64,000 bases of DNA from CAXMQS01 sp036446035 (GTDB lineage Bacteria; Actinomycetota; Acidimicrobiia; Spongiisociales; JAOTWH01). The stretch spans positions 17,343-81,342 of the forward strand of contig JAZFSG010000046.1 in the NCBI GenBank assembly GCA_036446035.1. The letters run 5' to 3'. Both the position numbers and the translations under genes were made by a program. The number at the start of each line of letters is the position of its first letter. Within the stretch, counting starts at the first letter, position 1. Positions 17,388 through 26,745 of this stretch are shown in pieces. Below the pieces are notes generated by a model. That model saw only the letters and a list, made by a program, of their open reading frames with translations. It had not been told where the DNA came from and made no database searches.

Positions 17388-18566
17388 ATGCCTAGCACTC
17401 GGGGATGGGCCGCACTTGGCGCATCCCTCGGGCTCGGCGTCCTCTGGGTCGCCTTCGGGGAGCAAGAGCTCCTCGCTCTCGCCCTCTTCCTGACGACCGG
17501 AACCGCGACCGGAGTGCTCATCGTGCGTTTAGCAACGCCCCGCGTCGAGATCCACCGCAGGATCTCCCCGGAGAACCTTCATGAGGGCGATCGAGCCATC
17601 GTCGAGATCTCGCTCACCACGAAGCGTGCACTCCGCAATGTTGTCGTCGAGGATCGCGTCGCCGAGCTCGGCGCCGCTCGCTTCGCCGCTGCCCGCATCG
17701 ACGCCAAGACTCCGCTGGTGGCACGCTACGAAGTGCTGGCTCGCCCCCGCGGGGTCTACGACGTTGGCCCGGCAACGGTGGCTGCGGCCGACGTGCTCGG
17801 CCTCGCCGAAGCAGGCGGGGACACGGGCACCATCGACCATCTCACGGTCTTCCCGGCCATCGAAGACCTCGATGGATTCCCATTGGTGCGAGGCCGTGAC
17901 CCATCGGTGCAGACGAGCCACCCCACATTCGCCCCGCACGGTGGCGAGGACTTCTTCACCCTGCGCGAGTACGCGGTTGGCGACGACCTGCGCCGCGTTC
18001 ACTGGCCGAGTTCGGCCAAGAGGGACACCCTGATGATCCGACAGCTCGAGATCCCGTGGCAGTCGCGAGCGCTCATCCTGCTCGACAGTCGCGACCAGCT
18101 CTACCCCGATGTCGCGTCCTTCGAGCACGCCGTCTCCGGAGCGGCCTCTGTCATCCGCCACCTCCACCAAGGCGGTTACGGTCCCCACCTGTGGACCGGC
18201 GACGCCAAGGCACGGGCTCTCACCTACTCGGGCTACCTGCCATGCATGAATCGGTTGGCGACGGTGCAGCCATCGACAGTCGACCTGAGGCGAGGTGTCA
18301 CCCGCCTGAGGAGCTCGGGCATAGGGGGCGGCGCTCTCATCATCGTGACGGGAAGAGCGGACGAGTCCGTCTTGACCGCCTTCCGCTATCTCACGCGGTC
18401 GTTCGGGCGGACGATGGTGCTGGCAGTTGGTGACGCGGACGAAGCAACGCTGGCGATGATGCAGCGGAGCGGAGCGGCGACGGTGTCGGTCGCCGCCGGT
18501 GAGAGCTGGGCGGCGGCCTGGGCGACTGCAACGGAGAGAACATGGCGTATCGCTACAGCTGGCTAG
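17388..18566 (+). CDS. DUF58 membrane-anchored protein
   Basis: The 392-residue protein starts with two hydrophobic segments (about residues 7-45), then a beta-rich region (VEIHRRISPENLHEGDRAIVEISL) and the DUF58 signature REYAVGDDLRRVHWPSSAKRDTLMIRQLE. The C-terminal part resembles a von Willebrand A fold (ALILLDSRDQLY for the first strand). Together with the preceding MoxR ATPase and the following transglutaminase-like protein it forms a common three-gene module. ATG 17388 was chosen since it follows the MoxR stop; the gene overlaps the next by 25 bases. Confidence 0.9.
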   Translation: MPSTRGWAALGASLGLGVLWVAFGEQELLALALFLTTGTATGVLIVRLATPRVEIHRRISPENLHEGDRAIVEISLTTKRALRNVVVEDRVAELGAARFAAARIDAKTPLVARYEVLARPRGVYDVGPATVAAADVLGLAEAGGDTGTIDHLTVFPAIEDLDGFPLVRGRDPSVQTSHPTFAPHGGEDFFTLREYAVGDDLRRVHWPSSAKRDTLMIRQLEIPWQSRALILLDSRDQLYPDVASFEHAVSGAASVIRHLHQGGYGPHLWTGDAKARALTYSGYLPCMNRLATVQPSTVDLRRGVTRLRSSGIGGGALIIVTGRADESVLTAFRYLTRSFGRTMVLAVGDADEATLAMMQRSGAATVSVAAGESWAAAWATATERTWRIATAG

Positions 18567-20878
18567 CTGCCGCAGGGCTCGTCGCGGCCGCACTAGCAAG
18601 GCTGAACAAGCTGGTGAGTCAGTCGGTCGATGGCCTCTCGTGGCAGCTCGTGATCGTTGGGGGCGCCGCGCTTGGTGCCGTCATCACATGGACCTGCGTC
18701 TCCTACGGCGTTCGTGGCCGCTGGGTTCTCGGCATCAACGCAGCGATCGTCGCCGTCGTCATGCTACGGCTGGTGGCACCCGAAACGATGTGGCTCCTCA
18801 TTCCCACCTGGGACACGCTTTCCAGCTTCTCCAACGAGGTCTCGTACGCCGGTGACGTCATCCGATCGGGTTCGGCCCCGGTGCTGCCGTCGACCGGATT
18901 GGTGGCCATTCTCATGTCCGTATTCTGGGGCCTCGGGGCCCTCGCCGTTTGGGGTTTGCGGACGGCGAGGCCGTTCGTGGCTCTGGTGCCACCACTCGGG
19001 CTCTACCTCTATCTGGCAACCGTCGACAGAGTCGGCCTCGAAATCGGCTGGGTCGTCGCGCTGCTGCTTCTCGTCGGCCTGGCGCTGGTTGCAGTCGCTC
19101 TTGACGAGCGGACGGCCGGCGTTGGGCGGATCAGAGGAGCCCAGCGCAGTGGAGTCACCGCAACGACCCCGGTCTGGGCGGTCGCCTTCGTTGGCGGGAT
19201 CGCTGCTGTCGCACTCTTCATGACAGCTGCGTTCGGATCTGCCGTAGAAGCCACGGGAGTCCTCGACTGGCGCTTTCAGCGTGGGCTAACGGGCAGCTTC
19301 TATGGATCGGTCTCATACAACCCCTTCATCTCGGTGCGCAAGAGCTTGATAAACCCGTCCAATACACCGGTCTTCGTGGCGAGGACCGATGGTGACGTTC
19401 CTGCGGATCAGCTCTATTGGAAGCTTCTGACCATGGACACCTTCAACGGCGTCCATTGGTTCGCCTCCGATCCCGACATCGACCTGCTCGAGGACGATCT
19501 CGAAGACCCAGACCACTCGTTTGCCGGGCCAACGGCCGAGGTCACCCAGGATGTCACGATCCTGGCTCTAGAAATGGAGTGGTTGCCAAACGCCTACGCC
19601 CCGAACGCCGTGACCGCCAACGACCGCCTGGTCGAGGCAGGGCTGCGCGTCACCCCCGACGGGTCGCTTCGCTTCGGCTCGCTGACCTTCGATGGCATGA
19701 CATACCGCGTGGTTTCTGACGTTCCCCAGCCGGACCTGGCCGTACTCGCCACCAACGACAGCGGCCAGCCCACCCGCGCCTTCGCCCAGGCCATCGATGA
19801 CGGTCTGTTCACGGCACCGGAGCCGCTCGTCACCGAAGCCAGGCTCGAGCCACCCGGCGTTGACAGGCTCCTGCAGTTGCCGGAGGAGCTGGACCCGCGG
19901 ATCGGGGCACTTGCCGCGGAGCTGACCCGCGGCCTCGGCTCGGACTACGAGAAAGCACTGGCACTCGAGACGTTCCTTCGTGACCGCGCCAACGGGTTCC
20001 GTTACGACCTGTCGGTTCCGCCAGGCGGCTCCACGGATGACCTGGGAGTTTGGCTCTTCGACACCGAGAGCCCCGACTACCGGGCCGGCTACTGCGAGCT
20101 GTACGCCAACGCCCTTGGCGTTATGGGCCGCTCGGTCGGACTCCCGTCTCGGGTGATCCTTGGGTTCACCCCAGGAGACGACCTCGGTGACGGGCGGGTT
20201 GTGGTTCGAGATAACAACGCCCACGCCTGGGTCGAGTTCTGGATGCCGTCGCAGGGCTGGGTGCGCTTCGACGCCACCCCTCGATCGGACAACGTCAACT
20301 TCTCAGAAGCGAGCACCCTCCCCTTCGACATCACCCAATACCTCGAGGTGCCGCCGCAACCAAATGTGGATAGTCTGCCGCTGCCTCCTCCTCAGCTCGC
20401 GGGAGAAGAGCCGGAGAGGTTCCTCGGTGCCGGCTCCGCCGATGAACCGTCGGGGTCTTTCGAGCTCCCCGGATGGGTGTGGCGCGCCATACCTTTGATA
20501 GCTCTGCTCGGCCTCGTGGTGCTGGCGTTGCCGGGGCTCAAGGCCATACGTCGCCGACGCCGGATGCGGCGCTTCGAGTCTGGCGACATCTCGGCGGCGT
20601 GGCACGAGATCACAGGAAGACTCGCCGACCTCGGGGAACCACCTGCTACCTCGGACACGCCGGCGGAGTTCGCCGAGGCAACCCATCGGTCTCTTGTGCC
20701 ACTGGCGGCGGTGTATGCCGAGACCGTCTACGGGCCCGAGAGGCCGCTGGCCTCGTCGAAGGTGGCTGTGGCCCAGGACTCCTATGCGGACGCAGAGAAG
20801 CTGCTCTCGACGCGGTACAGCCCCATGCAACGGCTCCTATCCGGGTACAGCTTGCGATCGCTGCGCAGGCGGCGTTGA
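18542..20878 (+). CDS. Transglutaminase-like membrane protein (TgpA type)
   Basis: The 778-residue protein has about six N-terminal membrane segments (residues 5-235), an extracellular part, a transglutaminase-like core with the Cys-His-Asp triad at about C518 (AGYCELYA), H561 (NAHAWVEF) and D577 (RFDATP), then another membrane segment (about 640-665) and a cytoplasmic DUF4129-like tail rich in Arg. This is the layout of TgpA/DUF3488 proteins found beside MoxR and DUF58 genes. Natural substrates are not known; a role in the cell envelope is inferred. ATG 18542 overlaps the DUF58 gene, suggesting translational coupling. Confidence 0.9.
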   Translation: MAYRYSWLAAAGLVAAALARLNKLVSQSVDGLSWQLVIVGGAALGAVITWTCVSYGVRGRWVLGINAAIVAVVMLRLVAPETMWLLIPTWDTLSSFSNEVSYAGDVIRSGSAPVLPSTGLVAILMSVFWGLGALAVWGLRTARPFVALVPPLGLYLYLATVDRVGLEIGWVVALLLLVGLALVAVALDERTAGVGRIRGAQRSGVTATTPVWAVAFVGGIAAVALFMTAAFGSAVEATGVLDWRFQRGLTGSFYGSVSYNPFISVRKSLINPSNTPVFVARTDGDVPADQLYWKLLTMDTFNGVHWFASDPDIDLLEDDLEDPDHSFAGPTAEVTQDVTILALEMEWLPNAYAPNAVTANDRLVEAGLRVTPDGSLRFGSLTFDGMTYRVVSDVPQPDLAVLATNDSGQPTRAFAQAIDDGLFTAPEPLVTEARLEPPGVDRLLQLPEELDPRIGALAAELTRGLGSDYEKALALETFLRDRANGFRYDLSVPPGGSTDDLGVWLFDTESPDYRAGYCELYANALGVMGRSVGLPSRVILGFTPGDDLGDGRVVVRDNNAHAWVEFWMPSQGWVRFDATPRSDNVNFSEASTLPFDITQYLEVPPQPNVDSLPLPPPQLAGEEPERFLGAGSADEPSGSFELPGWVWRAIPLIALLGLVVLALPGLKAIRRRRRMRRFESGDISAAWHEITGRLADLGEPPATSDTPAEFAEATHRSLVPLAAVYAETVYGPERPLASSKVAVAQDSYADAEKLLSTRYSPMQRLLSGYSLRSLRRRR

Positions 20879-20885
20879 GGGCGCC

Positions 20886-21380
20886 CTAGAGCTCTGAGGC
20901 CTCGTCGAGGACATCGTCCTCGACCCGACGCAACATCTCGAGGAAGTGGTCGCGATCAAGCTCGAAGCGAGATACATCCTCGGCTACGGAGCGAGTGATC
21001 TCCTCGAGGGTGCCGAAGAAGGCGAGCTGGCCTTGCCGCAAGGCATCGAGCAACTCAACCTCCCCTTCGGTTACGGCGAAGAGGTTGGTGCCGTCGGTGA
21101 CAAGCGAGACCTCAGACAGCTGGCGATCGATGTCTGCCGTTCTGCGTAGGTAGTCCCATGCCCGCCTGACGCGTTGCACCGACATGCCATTGTCCAGCAA
21201 GCTGCGGACCACCCGCAGCGAGACAAGATCGCGGAAGGAGTAGAGACGTCTCCGCCCGGGGCGACCACCGGTGCTCTGGATTGACGGCTTCACCAACGCC
21301 ACTCGATCCCAATACCGAAGCTGATGTGCGGTGCACGATGTCAAGCGAGACGCCTGCTGTGCGGTGAAACCTTCCTCCAC
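20886..21380 (-). CDS. MerR-family transcriptional regulator
   Basis: The 164-residue protein has a winged helix-turn-helix at the N-terminus (FTAQQASRLTSCTAHQLRYWDRVALVKPSI, then GGRPGRRRLYSFRDLVSLRVVRSLLDNGMSVQRVRRA), typical of MerR proteins. No cysteine metal-binding site is present in the C-terminal part, which is acidic and probably helical, so the signal is unknown. It is close to the actinobacterial MerR type with an RYW motif, which often has a global role. Start GTG 21380-21378. It converges on the transglutaminase gene, 7 bases apart. Confidence 0.88.
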   Translation of the reverse strand: MEEGFTAQQASRLTSCTAHQLRYWDRVALVKPSIQSTGGRPGRRRLYSFRDLVSLRVVRSLLDNGMSVQRVRRAWDYLRRTADIDRQLSEVSLVTDGTNLFAVTEGEVELLDALRQGQLAFFGTLEEITRSVAEDVSRFELDRDHFLEMLRRVEDDVLDEASEL

Positions 21381-21447
21381 GTCGCCCTTCCTCGAATCTG
21401 CCAGCGCGGAGAGTGCCGTACCTGCTTCTCTCCCTCGAAGAGCGACT

Positions 21448-21777
21448 CTAGCCGTCTCTACGCCACCGCTGGCGGGTGCGATCGGTTAACGCGGAGATCG
21501 AGCCCCAACCGCGCTTCGTCCTCGACGCAGAGACCAACCAGAACGTCGCCGCGGTCATCACGAGGACCCCGGCGAGGGCGACGAAACGATTGGAGGTGAA
21601 GAACACCAGCATGAGGGTGAGGCCGCCGGCGATTCCAAGACTTGCCCAACGCACCCGTCTGGCGGTGAGGGTTGCCAGGCTGGTGTTGCGGACGGTCTGA
21701 GCCAGCTTCGGATCCTCTTCATAGAACTGCCGTTCTATCTCTTCGAGGATTCGCTGTTCTCGATCGTCCAGTGGCAT
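21448..21777 (-). CDS. DUF3040 membrane protein
   Basis: A 109-residue protein beginning MPLDDREQRILEEIERQFYEEDPKLAQTV, the hallmark of the actinobacteria-specific DUF3040 family, followed by two adjacent membrane segments (about residues 50-88) and a basic C-terminus. In many actinobacteria this gene is near mraZ or dinB; here it is next to dinB, not at the dcw cluster 10 kb away. The frame is open upstream to 21975, but the conserved start fixes ATG at 21777. Function unknown. Confidence 0.9.
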   Translation of the reverse strand: MPLDDREQRILEEIERQFYEEDPKLAQTVRNTSLATLTARRVRWASLGIAGGLTLMLVFFTSNRFVALAGVLVMTAATFWLVSASRTKRGWGSISALTDRTRQRWRRDG

Positions 21778-21817
21778 TGGGTGCCTCGCTCCTCGGGTAG
21801 AGAGACTGGAATTGGCA

Positions 21818-23011
21818 TCAGTATACCTGAGGGCTATCGCTGCGCTCAGAGTTCGGCTGCTCGACAAGACGGGCGAGCCGTAGGGAATCGTCGCCGAACC
21901 GTCGACGGACGCTGTCGGACGCTTCGGCGAGCGCTTGGCGGCTGTCGTCACCGAGGCCAAGCTGGCGGGGCCCATCGCTGAGGGCGGTTCCAGCGACGCC
22001 GAGAAGCCGCACCGGCCGTCCGGCCCCGCCGGCCCGCCGCACCAGCTCCGACGCTTCGGCGTATATGGCGGCCGCCAGGTCGACGGGTGCCCCGATCGTG
22101 TGGCTCCTGGTGATGGTGGAGAAGTCGCTGTAGCGGATCTTCACACTCACCGTCCGCGCTGCCAGGCCACTCCTCCGCAACCGCTCGCTCAACCCGACGC
22201 ACAGCCGGAACAGCTCCTCATCGATGCGCACCGGGTCGACAAGGTCGGTTTCGAAGGTTGCCTCGGACGAGATGGACTTGGCTCCTTCGCCTGGAGTCAC
22301 GATTCGGTCGTCGATGTTGTTGGCCAGGGCCCAGAGATGTGCCCCGACGGTCTCCCCGAGGCGCCTCTTCACGATCTGCTCGGGGAGGTCTGCGAGCTCG
22401 CCGACAGAGGACACGCCGATCGCCTCGAGAGCCGCGTATGTCGCCTCGCCGACTCCCCACAACGCTCGCAGGCCTTGTGGTCGCAGGAAGTCCAACTCCT
22501 CTCCAACCGGGATCATCAGCTGGCCGTCTGGCTTGGCGCGCTGCGAGGCCAGCTTGGCGACGAGCTTGGTGGTGGCAGCGCCGGCGGAGCTCGGCAGCCC
22601 AAGTTCGGAAAGGATCGCCGCGCGCACGACGGTTGCGATCTGGTCTGCCCCCTCGTAATGCAGCCCAAGTCCTGCGATCTCCAGAAAGGCCTCGTCGATC
22701 GAGAGGCCCTCGACTGTTGGCGTGAACCCCCGCAGGATCTCGAACACGTGAGCCGAAAGCGATCGATAGTGATCGTGATCTGGGACCACGAAGCGCCCGA
22801 GGGGCAGGCGACGCCGCGCCTCTGAGATGGGCATCGCCGAGCGGACGCCGACGCGCCGTGCTTCGTAGGAAGCGGAGGCAACAACGCCGCGACCGCCGAG
22901 GCCACCGACCACTACCGGGACGCCGATAAGCGAAGAGTCGCGAAGGCGTTCCGCCTCCACGAAGAAGGCGTCCATGTCGACATGGAGGATGTGCTCGGCG
23001 ATTCGCCCCAT
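21818..23011 (-). CDS. dinB: DNA polymerase IV (Y family, DinB)
   Basis: Translesion polymerase. The 397 residues start MGRIAEHILHVDMDAFFVEAE, where D12 and D14 belong to the first metal motif; the second, SIDEAFLE, is present, as are the helix-hairpin-helix region (GLRALWGVGEATYAALEAIGV) and the little-finger domain (KSISSEATFETDL). No obvious beta-clamp peptide is seen at the C-terminus (ends ERSDSPQVY). No LexA-type site is seen in the 62 bases upstream, in contrast to the nuclease gene at 58462. Confidence 0.93.
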   Translation of the reverse strand: MGRIAEHILHVDMDAFFVEAERLRDSSLIGVPVVVGGLGGRGVVASASYEARRVGVRSAMPISEARRRLPLGRFVVPDHDHYRSLSAHVFEILRGFTPTVEGLSIDEAFLEIAGLGLHYEGADQIATVVRAAILSELGLPSSAGAATTKLVAKLASQRAKPDGQLMIPVGEELDFLRPQGLRALWGVGEATYAALEAIGVSSVGELADLPEQIVKRRLGETVGAHLWALANNIDDRIVTPGEGAKSISSEATFETDLVDPVRIDEELFRLCVGLSERLRRSGLAARTVSVKIRYSDFSTITRSHTIGAPVDLAAAIYAEASELVRRAGGAGRPVRLLGVAGTALSDGPRQLGLGDDSRQALAEASDSVRRRFGDDSLRLARLVEQPNSERSDSPQVY

Positions 23012-23073
23012 CGAGCAACGGTACCGACGCGTCTGCACCGTCTGCGACCTTCCCCCTAGAGTGTGGCGACGAC

Positions 23074-23487
23074 ATGAAGCGCCCCCTGACTCTCGTCGCC
23101 TTGCCCGTCGCCCTGTTGATCGTCGCTGGATCCTGCGCCAGCGGCCCATCAGAAGCGGCCAAGTTGAGGGACGTTGCACCGGCGACGACGACAACCACCG
23201 TGCCCCTGCCAGAAGGCATTCAGCTCGTCAAGATCCTCAACGCCTCGTTCCAGCCCGCGGTGCTCGACCTCGATACCACCGAGGTGCCGATCGTCCGCTG
23301 GGAGAACATCGACGACATCGAGTACACGATCTTCGCCCGTGGCAAAGAGTTCGAGAGTCCCGTGATACCCCCAGGGGGTACCTGGGACTTCGACTTCACA
23401 TCCCTTGAGCTCGGCGTCTACCGCTACTTCATCGTCCGCGGCGCTCAGACGATCCCAGGGCTGGTAGACACCCGCACCGCCCAGTAG
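23074..23487 (+). CDS. Secreted cupredoxin-like protein lacking copper ligands
   Basis: A 137-residue protein with a signal peptide ending near LLIVAGSCASG; the AGSC sequence may be a weak lipobox. After a Thr-rich linker, residues 48-137 look like a plastocyanin/cupredoxin fold: WENIDDIEYTIFARGKEFES...IPPGGTWDFDFTSLELGVYRYFI. In copper-binding relatives the first block has His (WxNxDxxxHT) and the last has Cys...His...Met; here these positions are Tyr and Ile/Val/other, so copper binding is not expected. Divergent from dinB. Function unknown. Confidence 0.65.
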   Translation: MKRPLTLVALPVALLIVAGSCASGPSEAAKLRDVAPATTTTTVPLPEGIQLVKILNASFQPAVLDLDTTEVPIVRWENIDDIEYTIFARGKEFESPVIPPGGTWDFDFTSLELGVYRYFIVRGAQTIPGLVDTRTAQ

Positions 23488-23500
23488 CGGCGTCGTCATA

Positions 23501-24250
23501 ATGGGCGCCATGCCCCTCCGCCCCCTCCTCGTGGCGCTCGTTGCCTTGGCAAGCTCGCTTGCCTGGTCGCTCCAGCTCATCCTCGATCCAGCGCCCTTCG
23601 CCTCCGGCCCTGCCGTCGTCCTGGCACTCACCATGGTCTCCCTCGCCCTCGTAGCCATCACCGGACTTCTGCTGGCGCGCAGTCGATGGGCGCCCTGGCT
23701 TGCGGTTGCGATAGCGGCGGCTCAGCTCGCCCTTGCCATCACCATGCCCGTCGATTGGCAGGTCGTCGCCGTTGTCGTCGCCCTATCGCTGGCAGCGCTC
23801 GCCGCCACCATCAGAGACAAGTCTCTGCAGAGATCGAGCGGTGGGCCGCCTCCCCTAGCGGTCGTCCTCCTTCTCCTGCTCGTGGCCTTTCCGGCGCTGG
23901 TCGCCGTTTCCAATGCCGACGGCATCTCGGTGGCCGCCATCGTCGGCTCGGTATTCGTCGTACTGGCTGCAGTCGTTTACGGGCGCGGCGGGATCATCTC
24001 GCTGTGGACGATGCGCTCGCTCGTTCCCCTAGGTGCCGTTCTCTCCGCCGCGACGACGCCGCTGCCACCGGCGGCGGCAGTCCTGGCCGCCGGGGCCGGC
24101 CTGACCGCCCTCGGGTGGTCACCCGTCATCAGCAACGCCGCGGCGCCGCTGGCGCCCCTGCACAGCCCCGGCTACAGGATCCCCCCGGAGCTCGCTCCTC
24201 GCGAGATCCTGGACGCCGCCGGTCTCGACGAGCACGGCCGCCGCCAGTGA
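23501..24250 (+). CDS. Polytopic membrane protein of unknown function
   Basis: The 249 residues contain about seven strongly hydrophobic stretches separated by short loops, with a soluble C-terminal tail (YRIPPELAPREILDAAGLDEHGRRQ). No motif tying it to a known transporter or enzyme is seen. A second ATG at 23510 (MPLRPLL) is an equally good start. The downstream small membrane protein overlaps its stop as GTGA, so they are probably made together. Confidence 0.7.
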   Translation: MGAMPLRPLLVALVALASSLAWSLQLILDPAPFASGPAVVLALTMVSLALVAITGLLLARSRWAPWLAVAIAAAQLALAITMPVDWQVVAVVVALSLAALAATIRDKSLQRSSGGPPPLAVVLLLLLVAFPALVAVSNADGISVAAIVGSVFVVLAAVVYGRGGIISLWTMRSLVPLGAVLSAATTPLPPAAAVLAAGAGLTALGWSPVISNAAAPLAPLHSPGYRIPPELAPREILDAAGLDEHGRRQ

Positions 24251-24501
24251 GAATCAACCCGTGGTTCGCTTTTCCCGTCATCGCCGCCGGCATCGCCGGC
24301 GCTTTGATCGGTCACAACATCGCCAGTGTGGCGTGCGCTCCTGTTGAACCCGATGCGGTGTGCGACCCGGGAAGCTCTGCGGTGGTGTTGGCCATCGGCG
24401 GCGCAGTGGTGTCGATGATCGGGGTAGGAGTGGTCATCGTCCTCGTGATCAGGTCTCTCGCCGAGTGGCGAGAGACATCTCGAAAGTCGGACGACGACTA
24501 G
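24247..24501 (+). CDS. Small membrane protein of unknown function
   Basis: An 84-residue protein from GTG 24247, overlapping the previous gene's TGA. It has two membrane segments (about residues 7-27 and 46-68) with a short loop holding two Cys (VACAPVEPDAVCDPG), which may form a disulfide outside the membrane, and a charged cytoplasmic tail (EWRETSRKSDDD). Its stop shares a CTAG with the convergent fabF stop. Confidence 0.65.
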   Translation: MRINPWFAFPVIAAGIAGALIGHNIASVACAPVEPDAVCDPGSSAVVLAIGGAVVSMIGVGVVIVLVIRSLAEWRETSRKSDDD

Positions 24502-25751
24502 CCGGCGTCGTGCCGTGAGAACAGCAGGGTGACGTTGTGACCGCCAAAGCCGAATGAGTTGGTCATGGCCGTGGTGACCGGCGTCGCCCGCACATCGTTC
24601 GGCACGTAGTCAAGATCGCACTCGGGATCTGGCGTCGTGAGGTTGATCGTCGGCGGGATGATGCCATCGCGGATGGCCAGCAGGCACACGATGGACTCGG
24701 CGGCTCCGGCACCCCCAAGGAGATGCCCCGTCATGGACTTCGTAGAGGAGATGGGTACAGAGGCGGCGCCGTCGCCGAAGACCAGCTTGATCGCTGCCGT
24801 CTCGGTTGCATCGTTGGCTTGGGTAGATGTTCCGTGGGCGTTGATGTAGTCGATATCAGACGACTCGGTGCCGGCGTCGTCGAGCGCCGCCTGCATGGAG
24901 CGGGCGGCTCCCATGCCCCCTGGACGCGGCAGGGTGATGTGGTAGCCGTCAGACGACATGCCGTATCCGGTGAACTCGCCGTAGATAACCGCGCCCCGGT
25001 CGATCGCGGCCTGGCGTTCTTCGAGGATCAGCACAGCGGCTCCCTCTGCCAGGACGAAGCCATCCCGGTCGGTGTCGAATGGTCGCGAGGCGCCCAACGG
25101 ATCATCGTTGCGAGTGCTCAACGCCTTGGCCTGAGCGAATCCAGCAACGGCGAACTCACAGACAGCTGCGTCGGCGCCCCCAGCCACCATCACATCGGCA
25201 GCCCCCCTGCGGATAATCTCCGCCGCATCGCCGATGGCGTTCGCCGAAGCAGCACAGGCGGTGACGGTCGCTGTGTTGGGCCCGTAGAGGTTGAAGCCGA
25301 TCGAGACCAATCCGGCAGCCATGTTGGAGATGATCTGCGGTATGGCGAATGGGCTGATGCGGTCCGGACCTCGCTCACGGAGCACGTCCATGGAGTCCTG
25401 GAACGCGATGACCCCACCGATGCCCGAGCCGACGATGACTCCGGCGCGCAGCGCCTCCGGCGAGTCCTCGGCAAAGGACAGCCCAGAGTCCGCCAATGCC
25501 TCGGAGGCCGCGGCGTAGAAGAGCTGGTCGTAGCGGTCCATGCGGCGCGCTTCGCGCCGCGGCATGAAGTCCTCGGGATCGAAATCTGCAACCTCGCCGG
25601 CGATGCGAGTCGGGAGCCCTGAGGCGTCGAACGCGGTGATAGGGCCGATACCAGAGACACCATCCTTGGCACCCTTCCAGAACGCGTCAACACCTATGCC
25701 GAGAGGGTTGACCGATCCGAGACCTGTGACGACGACGCGACGGCGTTCCAC
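24498..25751 (-). CDS. fabF: Beta-ketoacyl-ACP synthase II FabF
   Basis: Elongating condensing enzyme of type II fatty acid synthesis. The 417 residues contain the active Cys in TVTACAASANAIGDA and both His residues, in INAHGTSTQANDATE and KSMTGHLLGGAGAAE, followed by NSFGFGGHN. GTG 25751-25749 is one base after the acpP stop; the frame upstream lies within acpP. It is the last gene of the fab operon. Confidence 0.96.
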   Translation of the reverse strand: MERRRVVVTGLGSVNPLGIGVDAFWKGAKDGVSGIGPITAFDASGLPTRIAGEVADFDPEDFMPRREARRMDRYDQLFYAAASEALADSGLSFAEDSPEALRAGVIVGSGIGGVIAFQDSMDVLRERGPDRISPFAIPQIISNMAAGLVSIGFNLYGPNTATVTACAASANAIGDAAEIIRRGAADVMVAGGADAAVCEFAVAGFAQAKALSTRNDDPLGASRPFDTDRDGFVLAEGAAVLILEERQAAIDRGAVIYGEFTGYGMSSDGYHITLPRPGGMGAARSMQAALDDAGTESSDIDYINAHGTSTQANDATETAAIKLVFGDGAASVPISSTKSMTGHLLGGAGAAESIVCLLAIRDGIIPPTINLTTPDPECDLDYVPNDVRATPVTTAMTNSFGFGGHNVTLLFSRHDAG

Positions 25752-25752
25752 T

Positions 25753-25998
25753 TCAGCTCCCGAGCTTGCTCTCCACGATGTCAACCGCTTGGCCGACGGT
25801 GGCGATCTTCTCAGCCTCTTCATCAGCGATCTTCACGCCGAACCCGTCTTCGAGGGCCATCAACAGCTCGACAACGCCAAGCGAATCAACCTCGAGGTCT
25901 TCTTCGAAACGAGCCTCCGTTGTCACCTTGTCGCGGTCAAGGCCGAGCTCGCCAACGAGCAGATCCTTCAGCTTTGATTCGATCTCACTTCTTTCCAT
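25753..25998 (-). CDS. acpP: Acyl carrier protein AcpP
   Basis: Carries growing acyl chains on a phosphopantetheine arm attached to Ser in DSLGVVELLMALED (about residues 38-51). The 81-residue size and acidic composition fit. ATG at 25998-25996 has AAGGA about six bases upstream. It lies between fabG and fabF as in many bacteria. Confidence 0.96.
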   Translation of the reverse strand: MERSEIESKLKDLLVGELGLDRDKVTTEARFEEDLEVDSLGVVELLMALEDGFGVKIADEEAEKIATVGQAVDIVESKLGS

Positions 25999-26013
25999 CT
26001 CTGTCCTTCCTTG

Positions 26014-26745
26014 TCAAAGAGCGATTCCCCCGTCGACCCTGATCACCTGGCCGGTGATATATCCGGCTTCTTCCGACGAAAGATAACCCACTGCCGACGC
26101 CACCTCTTGTGGGGTCCCGAACCGTCCAGCGATCGTCATGTCGCGAGCGGCCTGCTTGACCTCGTCGGAAAGGGGCGCCGTCAACTCGGTGTCGATGTAG
26201 CCGGGTGCCACGATATTGACGGTGATGGACCGCGAGCCGACTTCCTTGGCTACAGACATGGTGAAGCCACCAAGCCCGGCCTTGGCGGCGGCGTAGTTGG
26301 CCTGACCGGCGTTGCCGGACAGGCCGGAGACGGAGGAGATCGAGATGACCCGCCCCCAGCGCGCCTTGACCATGTCCTTCAGAGCAAGGCGGGTGCAGAG
26401 AAAGGCCGACCGGAGGTCGACGCGCAGCACCTCGTCCCAGTCCTCTGTCGACATCCGCATCACCAGGCCATCGCGGGTCACTCCGGCGTTGTTGACGAGG
26501 ATGGCGACAGGTCCGAGCTCCGAGCGCACCGCCTCGAAGACGGCTTCGACGGCGTCTTCGTCGCCGACGTCTCCGGCGAACGCGACGGCACTTCCCCCCG
26601 CCTCCTCGATATTGGCCACGACATCTTTTGCGGCATCGACATTCGTCGAGAAGTTCACGGCAACTTGGTGACCACGCCGCGCCAGCTCGACGGAGATCGC
26701 CCTGCCGATGCCCCGCGAGCCACCAGTGACGACGGCGACGCTCAA
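26014..26745 (-). CDS. fabG: 3-oxoacyl-ACP reductase FabG
   Basis: NADPH-dependent short-chain dehydrogenase that reduces 3-oxoacyl-ACP. The 243 residues have the cofactor loop TGGSRGIGRA (about residues 7-16), NNAGVTRDGL, and the catalytic ISISSVSG Ser with YAAAK (Tyr/Lys). The start is TTG at 26745-26743, overlapping the fabH stop as TTGA; no ATG/GTG lies near the conserved N-terminus (SVAVVTGG), and the longer open frame is inside fabH. The NADPH it uses could come from the pentose phosphate and transhydrogenase genes further along the window. Confidence 0.93.
   Translation of the reverse strand: MSVAVVTGGSRGIGRAISVELARRGHQVAVNFSTNVDAAKDVVANIEEAGGSAVAFAGDVGDEDAVEAVFEAVRSELGPVAILVNNAGVTRDGLVMRMSTEDWDEVLRVDLRSAFLCTRLALKDMVKARWGRVISISSVSGLSGNAGQANYAAAKAGLGGFTMSVAKEVGSRSITVNIVAPGYIDTELTAPLSDEVKQAARDMTIAGRFGTPQEVASAVGYLSSEEAGYITGQVIRVDGGIAL

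Noticed and set aside
23012..23073. SOS box upstream of dinB
   Set aside because: No TCGAAC-N4-GTTCGA-like palindrome in the interval.
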